A stretch of DNA of 64,000 nt. Source: Phaseolus vulgaris (lineage: Eukaryota > Streptophyta > Magnoliopsida > Fabales > Fabaceae). Both the position numbers and the translations under genes were made by a program. Positions 44,421 through 54,372 of the stretch are shown piece after piece. The stretch is taken from assembly GCF_000499845.2 (NCBI RefSeq), contig NC_023758.2, positions 16,384,671 through 16,448,670 of the forward strand, in the 5' to 3' direction. Numbering within the stretch: the first letter of the stretch is position 1; every line of letters begins with the position of its first letter. The notes under the pieces were generated by a model, which did not search any database, was not told where the DNA came from, and saw nothing but the letters and a program-made list of their open reading frames with translations.

Positions 44421-47073
44421 ATGACTCGCTCAAAGATCACCCCGAATCCTCCTCCTTCATCGCGAAACCCTTCTTCTCAAGCACTCAACCCGCCGCGAGC
44501 GCGCGGTGCTTCATCTTCCCAGGCTGAGAGGCCTGCACCCTCCCGCCCCAACCTGGCCCAGGCGACTCCACCTACCACCGGAGGAGCCCCCGTCCCCCCA
44601 TCAGACTTCAAAAAACTCTACCCCTGGGCCAACTCGACCCTGTTAAAGGAAACATCTTCCGTGAACACTGCTGGAGCAGTTTTGCGACTGACTAAGGGGG
44701 ATGAGCCTCACCAAACGTTTCATAAGGAGCACAATGAGAAGATGATAGTGCTACCTTGCCCCCCCGATCTGCCCATTTGTGCTGATGATAAGGCGAGTGC
44801 TGACGGGCCCTTCTGTTTCGTCTACACAACACTATTCAAGAAGGTGAAACTGAAGTTTCCCTTTACCCGATTCGAGAGGGAGCTCCTCACCGAGCTCAAC
44901 ATTGCCGCCGCCCAGCTTCATCCCAACAGCTGGGCGTTTGTGCGAGCATTCCAAGTGATGTGCGACCACCTGGGGTTGCCCGCATCCGTAGACGTATTTT
45001 TGTTTCTCTTCGAAGCCAAGCACCCGGGAGACCGCCTATGGGTTAGCTTAAATGGGATCGCTGGGAGGTCGATCTTCTCCATCTTCCAGCAATCCTATAA
45101 AGATTGGAAAGGGAAGTTCGTGCAAGTGCGCCCTAACGACAAGGACGCCTCCCTACTCGACGGCTTCCCCTTGTACTGGGTGGACAAGGGGAAGAAAGAG
45201 TCCAAGAGCTGCTTCAGGAGACCCAGAAGTCCTGACAGCATGGGTGCATTGGACAGAGATCTCTGTCTCTTTTGGAAGAGTGTGGCGGAGGCCAACATCG
45301 CCTTCCTCACCACCACCCTGATCTGCTTCGAATTCTACGAGGACCAACTCGAAATTCGAATAGGTTAGAACATTTAAACTGTTGTTTTAAAACTGCTTTT
45401 GTCAACTGTTTCTGGGCGTCTTGTGCGTTGCGCGCAAGACTTTGGTTTTATTCTCCTGCACTATTTATCTACTTTGCTGTTGCATACTGCCTTGTGCATT
45501 GACTCTTCTCTTTGAACTAACTCCTGCATTTTCGCTCTATGCAGATAATATGTTGGGCCAAGGCAAACTTGCGGAACTGAGGGCGCTCGCCCGAACCCAC
45601 GGGTTGGCGACGGGCTCTCAAACAGTACCAAATTCGGTGGTGGAGATCGCCGTCGCCCAGGGTCGATCGCCACCTAAGGGCCCAGCTCCCTCCGATGTCC
45701 AGCCCGCCGCCCAACGTAAGAAACTCGTCCTCAAAAGGCCCAAGAGGAAAGCTCCTCAAGTGATCCACGAAGAGGAAGAGGAGGACGATGAGGCCACTGA
45801 AGATGGCCTTGTCACGAAGAGGAAGAGGGTGGCACCTTCTTCACCACCTGCACCACCCCCTCTTCCCACGTCAACGCCACCATCAAAGCCTGCTCCTCCT
45901 CCATCATCGCCACCCCCACAAGCTCCTGTTTCACCAGTCCAAGCGATCCCGCTGGCCACTGCGCCACCTGCGGTTGAGGCCCAAGAGCCAAATTTCATGG
46001 AGGACCCCCCAAGCGCCTCCACGCCATATGTATCAGCTGGAGGGGGTCCCCCTTCAAATGCCTCAGCCGCAGAGGTTGCTCCAATCGGGGATGAGGTTGC
46101 TCATACCTCTCCGATCCTGATCACTAAATCCCCGATGTCGTCACCACGCCGAGAAGTGCGTACTGAAGAACCTGCTAAGGAAGGTGGCGACGAAAACCAA
46201 CAACAGGCCCCCACAGTGCCTCTACAAGCAGCAAACCTCCCTCTTGAGGTTACAAGGATGTGGGAGCCTTTAACTGCTAAGCTGAAGACGATAGCGGAAG
46301 ACATCCCCGCCATCATAACCAGAGCCGTGGAGAGCTCCACCAGGAAACTCCAGGACGACCTCTTCAACCTCAAAACTGAAAACAGCACCATGAGGGTCGA
46401 GGTGGAGAAGTTGTCCTTCAACCTGACGCTCGCGGAAATTGAACACTCCCGAGTAGAGGACACAATGAGCACCGAGCTCAGGCTAGCGCGCAAGGAGGCC
46501 ACTGACCTCCGCCATAAGGTGCAGCAACTTGCTCAAGAAAAGATCGAACTGGAGAGCAAGATTGTGCCTTATCGCGTCAAGGTGGCTGACCTGGAGGCTC
46601 TCGTAAAAACTGACGCCGCCAAGGTGAAAAAATTGGAGCAAAGGTCAGCCGACCGGGAGACCCTCCTTGGAAAGGTGGAAAAGGCGAGGGACGACGCCAT
46701 GGCTGAACTTGCCGAAGCCAATAAGGAAAAAGGGGAGCTTGCAGCTGAACTGGGCAAGGTGCAAGCAGAATCCAAGAAGGTTGCTGAAGACCTTCTCCAG
46801 GCTCAAGAACTCAACGAACAACTCAAGAAGCAAGTTGAGGAGCTGGAGCAGCAGAATAAGGGACTGAAAGAACAAGCTGAAGGACTCGAGAAACAGATTG
46901 AAGAGCTTAAGAAGCAAATTGAAGATCTCAATCTGAGTTCCGCCCAAATTCTGGCTGCTGGATTCGAGGCTGCACGGAAACAGTTCGCCTGCTTGTTCCC
47001 TGATCTGGATCTCAGCATGGTGTCTCTAAACAATGAAGTGGTGGATGGAAAAGTGGTGCCCGCCGAAGACTGA
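44421..47073 (+). CDS. Tat antisense accessory gene, copy A, intact (two coding exons, 823 aa)
   Basis: ATG at 44421, 8 nt after the TTTGCAG acceptor. Exon 44421-45363, intron 45364-45544 (GTTAGA..ATGCAG), exon 45545-47073; the joined length is 2472 nt, phase 1 at the junction. Regions: Ser/Pro-rich ~1-65; conserved domain ~85-312 with 'RFERELLTELNIAAAQLHPN' and 'DRLWVSLNGIAGRS', resembling the 'putative gypsy type transposon' family; a basic NLS-like patch ('KRPKRK') ~375; Pro-rich linker ~395-510; coiled coil ~550-790 with Glu/Gln/Lys heptads; and a conserved end 'DLSMVSLNNEVVDGK'. It lies antisense to gag-pol and upstream of the 3' LTR. Extra antisense frames are known from Tat elements; their function is not. 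Splicing is inferred. Confidence 0.75.
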
Positions 47074-47674
47074 TCAATTTAATCCATCCACTGCCTTTAT
47101 ACTTTCCCTTGTATATAACTTGTAACAAACTTTATGTCTTTTCGTACATATGTTTTGAACTGATATTTACTGTTAATGACAAAAGTCTACGTTTTTCCTC
47201 TTATCACTTCTTCAATTGCTTCAACTTTCCTTGCGTGTTTTTCTTCAAAGAAAAGACTTAGCGAAACTGCAGGCACGATCTTCGACTTAACTGCTTCAAA
47301 CCACTTCAACTTTAAGCAACAACCACTTTTTAACAACTCATAATCTTAAGGCAATTAACCTTATTGTAAAAATATTCCTCAAGCAGCAAACTTTAACTCA
47401 GCTACCGGCTTAAACACTGCTTCACCCGATCTGCTTCATCAAAACGGGTCTTTTAACTTTCTCGCCACTATTTGAACTTTCCCTGATCGCCAGAGACTCC
47501 TGGCGATCAGCTTCCTTCTGGCTTCACGCCTTGGCCATTGTTCTTTGATCTGGGGGTAGAGGCGCCTTTCGGATCCTCCTTTACCTTCCTGAACTTCAGG
47601 ACCAAAGGTCGGGTGGCTAGGCGCTCTCTTCGAACCTGCCTTAGCCACCTTCCAAACTTCGTCCACCCTTAACA

Positions 47675-47826
47675 CCATACCTGAACTCGTTCGAGACGAG
47701 AAGGATTTTATCTTGCCTGAACTCGCTCATAGGCGAGAAGGTCTTTTACTTGCCTGAACTCGCTCATAGGCGAGAAGGTCTTTTACTTGCCTGAACTCGC
47801 TCATAGGCGAGAAGGTCTTTTACTTG
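47675..47826. repeat. 37-bp tandem repeat, about four copies
   Basis: Unit GCCTGAACTCGCTCATAGGC plus GAGAAGGTCTTTTACTT; the last three copies are almost identical. Confidence 0.88.
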
Positions 47827-48016
47827 CCTCTATATTGCCCCAGGGGTTACATCTTCTCGCCCCCAGAAACACTAAGGACTTTTCGCTGGTGCCTCTACAT
47901 TGCTCCAGGGGTTACATCTTCTCGCCCCCAGAAACACTGAGGACTTTTCACTGGTGCCTCTACATTGCTCCAGGGGTTACATCTTCTCGCCCCCAGAAAC
48001 ACTGAGGACTTTTCAC
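47827..48016. repeat. 65-bp tandem repeat, three copies
   Basis: Unit begins GCCTCTACATTGCTCCAGGG and ends GGACTTTTCACTGGT. Copies two and three are nearly identical; the first has a few changes. Confidence 0.88.
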
Positions 48017-48085
48017 TCTTCCTTGCCTGCACTCGCTCAACGACGAGGAGGTCTTTAATTTGCCTCAGGACGCGCGAGGGCGTTT

Positions 48086-48280
48086 GAGGTCTTTTAACTG
48101 GCGCCTCCGATCGCCGAAAGACGATGAGGACTTAAAAAACTTTAACTGATGCCTCCGATCGCCGAAAAACGATGAGGACTTAAAAACTTTAACTGATGCC
48201 TCCGATCGCCGAAAAACGATGAGGACTTAAAAACTTTAACTGATGCCTCCGATCGCCGAAAAACGATGAGGACTTAAAAC
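48086..48280. repeat. ~47-bp tandem repeat, four copies
   Basis: Unit TGATGCCTCCGATCGCCGAA plus AAACGATGAGGACTTAAAAA and CTTTAAC, with near-perfect copies. Confidence 0.88.
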
Positions 48281-48524
48281 TATTTAGAAAGCATGCAATA
48301 TATCTTTAACTTGCCTTGATTCACATATAAGTGACAAGGTCTTTCTTCAAAACTTTTCTGTAAACAACAAGCACGCAATCTAAAACAACTTGTACTTTGA
48401 AAACTTCTCTTTATTGGGTGGCCTCATTAAAAACCCTCCTTAGGGAAAAAAGAGTGCCCCCTTCAAGCTGTTTCAACGAAGACATTGTAATGTAACTTTG
48501 TGTTTATCTTTACTTACAAAGTTC

Positions 48525-51500
48525 TCAATTGTAATACAACTTCAGGTGCGTGGCGTTCCAGGTGCGAGGAATAGCCCCTCCTTCCAATGTCTCTAAGCGG
48601 TAGGCGCCGTTCCCGAGCGCCTCGGTTATTCTGAACGGTCCAGTCCACTTGGGTGACAGCTTATTCTCCATCTCGTACTGGTGGGCTTTTCTCATCACCA
48701 GGTCGCCTTCTCTAAATTGTCTTGGCATCACCTTCGAGTTATATCTTCGTTCAATCCTTCTCTTCACCGCTTCAGCCTTCAATCTCGCCTCTTCCCTGAC
48801 CTCATCCAGTAGATCCAGGTTCAGCCTTCTCTCTTCATTCGAGTCTTCCTCTACAAAGTTCTGGAATCTCGGCGAGCTCTCCTGGATCTCTACTGGAATC
48901 ATCGCGTCAGACCCATAGACCAAGCTGAACGGGGTCTCATGGGTTCCTGACTGCTCGGTGGTGTGGTATGCCCAGACTATACGGGGCACCTCCTCAGCCC
49001 AGCTTCCCTTGGCCTTTTCTAACCTTCTCTTCAAACCTCTCAACAACACCCGATTAGCTGACTCTACTTGATCATTTGTCTGAGGGTGCGCGACGGATGC
49101 AAACACTTGTTGAATTCCCACCCCCTTGCAAAGCTTCTTCAACAAATGGCTTGCAAACTGAGTCCCATTATCCCACACCAGGCGCTTGGGCACTCCAAAC
49201 CGGCACACAATGTTCTTCCACACGAAACCTTCGATCTTGTGTGCGGTGATCTGGGCCACTGGTTCTGCTTCGATCCACTTGGTGAAGTATTCAATTGCCA
49301 CTACCAAGTACTTCATCTGCCTGATCGCCAGCGGGAAAGGTCCCAGGATGTCGATTCCCCAGGTATGAAACGGCCAAGGGCTGTAGATCGACTTCAACTC
49401 CTCGGGAGGCGCCTTGTGCCAATCGGCGTGCTGTTGGCATTGCTTGCAACATTGGGCATACTTCTTGCAGTCTTCTCTCATCGATGGCCAGTAGTAACCT
49501 GCACGGAGAGTCCTCGCGGCCAGAGCTCGACCCCCGACGTGGCTTCCGCATATACCTTCGTGGAGCTCTGCCATGATTCTCGTGCACTTCTCGCCATGTA
49601 CGCATTCCAGGAGTGGGTGAGTGAACCCAAACCTGTACAGATCGCCATCAATCAACGTGTACTTGCTAGAATTTTTCTTTACCTTCCTAGCCTCTGTCGG
49701 ATCCAGTGGGAGAAGGCCATCTGCCAGGCATCGCTTGTACCGTGTTATCCAGGTGTCTGGCTCATGGATGGCACACACCTGCGTCATGTTCACCTTCTCT
49801 CTTCGACATGCTCTAATTCTCGGCGATCTCAGAGTTTCTTGCGTCAGGGACTTATGACTTCTCGCTGCTTTCTCTGCCGACTTGCTTATCTGAAGAACCA
49901 GGTGATCTGCTACAAATGCTCTCGGCGTCTTCAGAGTTTCTTGAATCACCGTCCTCTGCCTACCCCCCTTGCCTGAGCTGGCGAGCTTGGCTAGCAAGTC
50001 AGCTCGGACATTCTGCTCTCTGGGCACATGCACTACTTCAAAGGAGGCAAAGGAACTCTTCAATTCCTGCACATACTCCAAGTAAGCCGCCATTTGTGGA
50101 TCTTTAGCCTGGAACTCGCCTGTTACTTGCCCCGTGACTAGCAGCGAGTCACTCTTGGCCATTAGCACCTTGGCTCCCATCTCTTTGGCCAGCAAAATCC
50201 CGGCGATCACCGCTTCATATTCTGCTTGGTTGTTACTGGCTTTGAAGGCAAACCTCAGAGATTGTTCGATCAGCACGCCATTGGGTCCTTCCAAAATGAC
50301 TCCAGCACCGCTACCCTGCTGGTTCGACGATCCATCCACCGAGAGTACCCAACGAAAATCGTTCCCTTCAACTCGCGTTGCCTCAGATGAGAGCTCGACC
50401 ACGAAATCTGCAAAGATCTGCCCCTTGATCGGGCCTCGGGGCTCATATTTAATATCAAACTCTGACAATTCTACTGCCCACTTCACCATCCTTCCTGCAA
50501 CGTCAGGCTTCTTCAAGACCTTCTGGATGGGCAGGTCAGTCATCACCAGTATTGTGAAGCTATGGAAGTAGTGGCGCAACCTCCTCGCCGAAAATACCAC
50601 CGCCAGCGCAGCCTTTTCGAGGGCCTGATATCTTGTCTCGGGGCCCTGCAACACCTTACTCACAAAATAAATAGGCTTCTGAGCCTGATCTTGATCCTGG
50701 TCGAGCACCGCACTCACCGCCCTCTCAGTTACAGCAAAATACAACCTGAGAGGGGTTCCCACCAGCGGTTTGCACAGAACCGGCGGGCTCGCCAGATACT
50801 TCTTCACCTTGACGAAGGCTTCCTCGCACTCTTTCGTCCAAACAAACTTATTATTGCGCCTCAGACACTGAAAATAGGGATGGCCCTTTTCTCCGCTAGC
50901 TGACACGAAGCGAGACAGGGCTGCCATCCGACCTGTTAGCTGCTGAACTTCTTTCACCGTAGCTGGGCTCCTCATCGCCAAGATGGCGGAACACTTATCA
51001 GGGTTGGCCTCTATGCCTCTTTCAGTCAAGAGGAAACCCAAAAACTTTCCAGCCTCCACGCCAAAAATGCATTTCTCTGGATTAAGCTTTAATCTGAACT
51101 TGGCGATCGTCGTGAACAATTCTTCCAAGTCTGCAACGTGCTTGCTCTTTTCCGGCGAGGTCACGACCATGTCATCGACGTACGCTTGCACGTTCCTTCC
51201 CAGCATCGGTGCAAGTACTCGATCCATCAACCTCTGGTACGTGGCCCCCGCGTTCTTCAGCCCAAACGGCATCACCTTATAGCAATAACACGATCTCTCC
51301 GTCATGAAGGTTGTCTTCTCTTCATCCATGGGATGCATCTTGATCTGATTATACCCTGAGAAGGCATCCAGGAAACTCAGCAACTTACACCCTGCAGCAC
51401 TATCGACTAGGGCGTCTATGCTTGGTAAAGGATACGAATCCTTTGGGCAAGCTTTGTTCAGGTCAGTGAAATCGACACACATGCGCCATTTCCCGTTACT

Positions 51501-52124
51501 CTTCTTCACCAGCACGACATTTGCCAGCCATTCAGGGTACTGGACTTCTCTGATGTGGCCTGCATCGAGGAGTTTCTGTGTTTCGTCCCTGATTGCCTGC
51601 CTCCTCTCCTCGTTGAACTTTCTTCTTCTTTGTCGTACTGGTCTCACCAAGTTATCCATCACCAGATGATGGCACAAGAAATCGGGATCAATCCCGGGCA
51701 TGTCCGAAGCGGACCATGCAAACGCGTCCAGATGCCGCTCAATCACCTTGGCGATCTGGTCCTGGAGCTCAACCTCCAGCGATCTTCCTAGCTTGAAGAT
51801 CTTTCCCCCGATCTCTCTCTCGAGCCACTGCTCGACGGGTTTTGGTCTGGTTTCTCTGGCGATCACCGCCCTGGCGATTCCCAGTTCTCGCGCTTTCTCA
51901 GGGCGACTCCTTGCTTCTCCCTCTTCCAGACCGGCATTCCCCTCCCCTAGCTCAGCATCTACCATCTCCACGTCCCTTCCGGTGGTCTCTTCTGGCACCG
52001 TCGATCTGGGCTTCACACCAGGAGGCGGGGTGGTCGTTACGTAACTCACCGATCTCTTGTTTTTCAGGCTATTCTCATAGCACTTCTTTGCTTCCTTCTG
52101 ATCGGATTTGATGGTGATAACCAC
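48525..52124 (-). CDS. Pol polyprotein of element A: RT, RNase H, second RNase H, integrase
   Basis: A 1199-codon open frame; its start is set by a 1-nt loss near 52128, not by a real initiation codon. Reverse transcriptase ~195-375 with YVDD at 315-318. First RNase H ~455-575: the usual first catalytic Asp is replaced ('LYFAVTERA' instead of TDAS-type), so it is probably inactive. Second, archaeal-type RNase H ~590-720 with Asp597, Glu635, Asp659 and Asp709. Integrase: zinc-binding His/Cys ~854-896, catalytic Asp925, Asp985 and Glu1021 (D,D35E spacing), then a C-terminal domain. The second RNase H is diagnostic of the Tat lineage. The frame ends at the natural stop before the spacer. Confidence 0.92.
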   Translation of the reverse strand: MVITIKSDQKEAKKCYENSLKNKRSVSYVTTTPPPGVKPRSTVPEETTGRDVEMVDAELGEGNAGLEEGEARSRPEKARELGIARAVIARETRPKPVEQWLEREIGGKIFKLGRSLEVELQDQIAKVIERHLDAFAWSASDMPGIDPDFLCHHLVMDNLVRPVRQRRRKFNEERRQAIRDETQKLLDAGHIREVQYPEWLANVVLVKKSNGKWRMCVDFTDLNKACPKDSYPLPSIDALVDSAAGCKLLSFLDAFSGYNQIKMHPMDEEKTTFMTERSCYCYKVMPFGLKNAGATYQRLMDRVLAPMLGRNVQAYVDDMVVTSPEKSKHVADLEELFTTIAKFRLKLNPEKCIFGVEAGKFLGFLLTERGIEANPDKCSAILAMRSPATVKEVQQLTGRMAALSRFVSASGEKGHPYFQCLRRNNKFVWTKECEEAFVKVKKYLASPPVLCKPLVGTPLRLYFAVTERAVSAVLDQDQDQAQKPIYFVSKVLQGPETRYQALEKAALAVVFSARRLRHYFHSFTILVMTDLPIQKVLKKPDVAGRMVKWAVELSEFDIKYEPRGPIKGQIFADFVVELSSEATRVEGNDFRWVLSVDGSSNQQGSGAGVILEGPNGVLIEQSLRFAFKASNNQAEYEAVIAGILLAKEMGAKVLMAKSDSLLVTGQVTGEFQAKDPQMAAYLEYVQELKSSFASFEVVHVPREQNVRADLLAKLASSGKGGRQRTVIQETLKTPRAFVADHLVLQISKSAEKAARSHKSLTQETLRSPRIRACRREKVNMTQVCAIHEPDTWITRYKRCLADGLLPLDPTEARKVKKNSSKYTLIDGDLYRFGFTHPLLECVHGEKCTRIMAELHEGICGSHVGGRALAARTLRAGYYWPSMREDCKKYAQCCKQCQQHADWHKAPPEELKSIYSPWPFHTWGIDILGPFPLAIRQMKYLVVAIEYFTKWIEAEPVAQITAHKIEGFVWKNIVCRFGVPKRLVWDNGTQFASHLLKKLCKGVGIQQVFASVAHPQTNDQVESANRVLLRGLKRRLEKAKGSWAEEVPRIVWAYHTTEQSGTHETPFSLVYGSDAMIPVEIQESSPRFQNFVEEDSNEERRLNLDLLDEVREEARLKAEAVKRRIERRYNSKVMPRQFREGDLVMRKAHQYEMENKLSPKWTGPFRITEALGNGAYRLETLEGGAIPRTWNATHLKLYYN

Positions 52125-52741
52125 CCCTCCATGGACGGCAACTTCACCTTCATGTGCCGGGTCGACGGTATGGCACTTATCCTGTTGAGCGTGGGCCTTC
52201 CCAATAGGATGTTGTATGCTGAAGGAGCGTTTACAACGAGGTATTTAATTTTCTCCGTTCTTGAACCCGCCACATCTGTAAACGTTGTCCTCAATTCTAT
52301 GTACCCCCTGACCTCCACCTGGTCACCAGCGAACCCATACAAACACCCTCCATAGGGCCTCAGCTGGTCAAGGGGCAGCTTTAGCTGCGTGAAAGTCGGC
52401 CAAAACATCACATCTGCCGAGCTTCCTTGGTCCACCAGCACCCTGTGGACTTTTCTTCTTGCTGTTATCAGCGAAATTACTATGGGATCGTTGTCATGAG
52501 GCACAACATCCCGGAGATCTTGCTTGGTGAATGTAATATCCACTTCCGGTGAGTGGTCTTCAAACATATCCATCGTCATCACAGACCTTGCGTACCTCTT
52601 CCTCTGTGATGCGGTGCATCCACCACCTGAGAAACCGCCTGCAATGGTGTGGATTTCCCCGTGCGTGGGCATCTCGTGCTGCTGAGCTTCAGCACCTGCT
52701 GGTTGGGAGCTCGACGCGCCCCCCGTCCTTCTGTCCAGCAA
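52064..52741 (-). pseudogene. Protease region of element A gag-pol, between two lesions
   Basis: Same frame as gag, downstream of the nonsense codon at 52742-52744. It contains the 'GGFSGGGCTASQRKRYAR' segment, the aspartic protease active site in 'VLVDQGSSADV' (Asp-Gln-Gly instead of the common Asp-Ser/Thr-Gly) and 'YNILLGRPTLNRI'. A single G missing near 52128 shifts the frame, after which translation ends at 52064 while pol continues in another frame. Element B shows the undamaged arrangement at both sites. Confidence 0.82.
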
Positions 52742-53962
52742 TTAGTCATTTAGGAACCCGCTCTTTACCAAATCGTCGAGCTGGTATCCTAATGCTAAGC
52801 ACGAGTCCATTGTATGGCCAAAGCCCTGGTGAAACTCACACCAGGCGTCTGGCTTTGGTCCCAGCACCTTGTCGCCCACCTTTTCTGGCGCCTTCAACCT
52901 CGCGGATATATTGGGAATGGCGATCAGATCCGCCAATCCCATGACAAACTTGTGCTTAGGCGGGCGATTGTATTCCCGGCGCGCTGGTTGCTGGCGTCCT
53001 TGGCCCCTACCCTTGTTCTTCCTTGGATCATAAGGATGGCGAGTCCTCTGATCCCTCCTGGCCGCCGTTGTCTCCAGCACCCTCTGTGGCTGGATCCTCG
53101 TCTGAGCGCGTGGCCTAGCAGGAGCCACGCTTCCTCTCTTCTCGGCGACTTCGCTCTCGTCGGCGATGTGGGCCACCGCAACTCGCCTAACCTCAGCAAA
53201 CGTGGCGGGGTGTGCCCTGATCAACGCCTCGCAGAATGGTCCCGGCAACACGCCCTTCTTGAATGCATAGACCAGCATTTCTTCATCTTTGGCCGGCGAT
53301 CTGACCATCTGCGCCCCAAAGCGATTCAGGTAGTCCCTGAGGGACTCCCCCTGATATTGCCTTATATCGAACAAATCATAAGACACCCTGGGCGGTGCCT
53401 TATTCACGATGTACTGCTCGACGAAAATCTTCGAGAACTGTTGAAAACTGGTTATGTGACCGTTAGGCAGGCTCACAAACCATTCCAGCGCCGTTCCCTG
53501 GAGCGTGCTCACGAACATCTTGCAATACACGACGTCTGATCCCCCTGACAGCATCATCTGTGTATGGAACGTGGTGAGATGAGCCTCAGGATCCTCCACG
53601 CCAGTGAAAACAGCCTTAACAGGAACCACACTCGCAGGAATAGGCGTGTCAGTAATCGCCTGAACAAAAGGCATGGGAAAAACGTGAGGTGGCGACGACG
53701 GCGCAACCTCTTCAGCAGAAGAACGCCCTTGCTGCTCCTGAAGAGCTTGACGCAGCTCCTCAGTCACCTTGCTGAGCTCCTCATTCCTGGCGCGAGAGGC
53801 GACCAGGTCCTCATGCATTCTCGCCTGTTCTATGCGCGAGGCTTCCACAGTTGCCTGCAACGAACGCATCATCTCTGCCATCTGTGCCATGGTCATGGCT
53901 GCGGCGCCTTCAGCAGCGACGGGCGCAACTGGACTTGAAGGATTACTTCTCATTTTTCTCAT
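52742..53962 (-). CDS. Gag protein of element A (406 aa, ends at a premature stop)
   Basis: Start at 53962 (Met-Arg-Lys-Met). N-terminal coiled-coil-like region ~20-75; Ty3 Gag domain ~115-235 with 'EAHLTTFHTQMML', 'CKMFVSTLQGTALEWF', 'SLRDYLNRFGAQMV'; an Arg-rich region ~295-350; and a zinc-knuckle-like CX2HX4HX4C at ~375-388 ('WCEFHQGFGHTMDSC'). The terminal codon is TAA where element B has a Tyr codon, so the original product was a Gag-protease-Pol fusion. Assembles particles that package element RNA. Confidence 0.85.
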   Translation of the reverse strand: MRKMRSNPSSPVAPVAAEGAAAMTMAQMAEMMRSLQATVEASRIEQARMHEDLVASRARNEELSKVTEELRQALQEQQGRSSAEEVAPSSPPHVFPMPFVQAITDTPIPASVVPVKAVFTGVEDPEAHLTTFHTQMMLSGGSDVVYCKMFVSTLQGTALEWFVSLPNGHITSFQQFSKIFVEQYIVNKAPPRVSYDLFDIRQYQGESLRDYLNRFGAQMVRSPAKDEEMLVYAFKKGVLPGPFCEALIRAHPATFAEVRRVAVAHIADESEVAEKRGSVAPARPRAQTRIQPQRVLETTAARRDQRTRHPYDPRKNKGRGQGRQQPARREYNRPPKHKFVMGLADLIAIPNISARLKAPEKVGDKVLGPKPDAWCEFHQGFGHTMDSCLALGYQLDDLVKSGFLND

Positions 53963-54352
53963 GAAACTCAGCGAATCACAGAATGCAGCGACGACACTTA
54001 CTTCAGCTACGATCGACTCAGCGATCAATCGGAAAAAACTGTGCGAAACTCCGCAAGAAAACCCAAAAACACCGCAAACCTTCAAACGAACTTGCAACTC
54101 CACCAGAAACCACCGCTTTTCCCGCGGATAACCAGACGATCGAAAGAACTCAACTCCACCGAACTAATCACGCGTAAACAACAGAAAACCCTCACTTCAC
54201 CGATCAAAAACCCAAACGAACAGTATAAGACGCGGATTCACCGAACGAATCTCAAGCAAACAGCGAATGATGGTTGCTCCAGCACACAACCACGCAGAAA
54301 ACTTCGAAAACCTCCAAGAACTCACGCTGTGGATGGGAGCAAGTTTTACACG
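53963..54352 (-). other. Untranslated leader of element A
   Basis: 390 nt between the primer binding site and gag start; no gene. Plus-strand frames across it are shadows. Confidence 0.6.
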
Positions 54353-54369
54353 GCCCCACGGTGGGCGCC
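54353..54369 (-). other. Primer binding site of element A (tRNA-Lys type)
   Basis: The minus strand reads GGCGCCCACCGTGGGGC, complementary to the 3' end of plant tRNA-Lys(CUU) as I know it. It lies 3 bp inside the 5' LTR edge. The same 17 bases occur in element B. Confidence 0.75.
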
Positions 54370-54372
54370 TAA

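Larger units (their letters stand above)
47074..48524. other. Spacer of element A between antisense gene and pol
   Basis: No gene. It holds three different tandem repeat blocks (next entries) and separates the two converging reading frames. Confidence 0.7.

Noticed and set aside
49068..49976. 302-residue plus-strand frame
   Set aside because: Shadow of the pol frame on the opposite strand, which has clear catalytic motifs.
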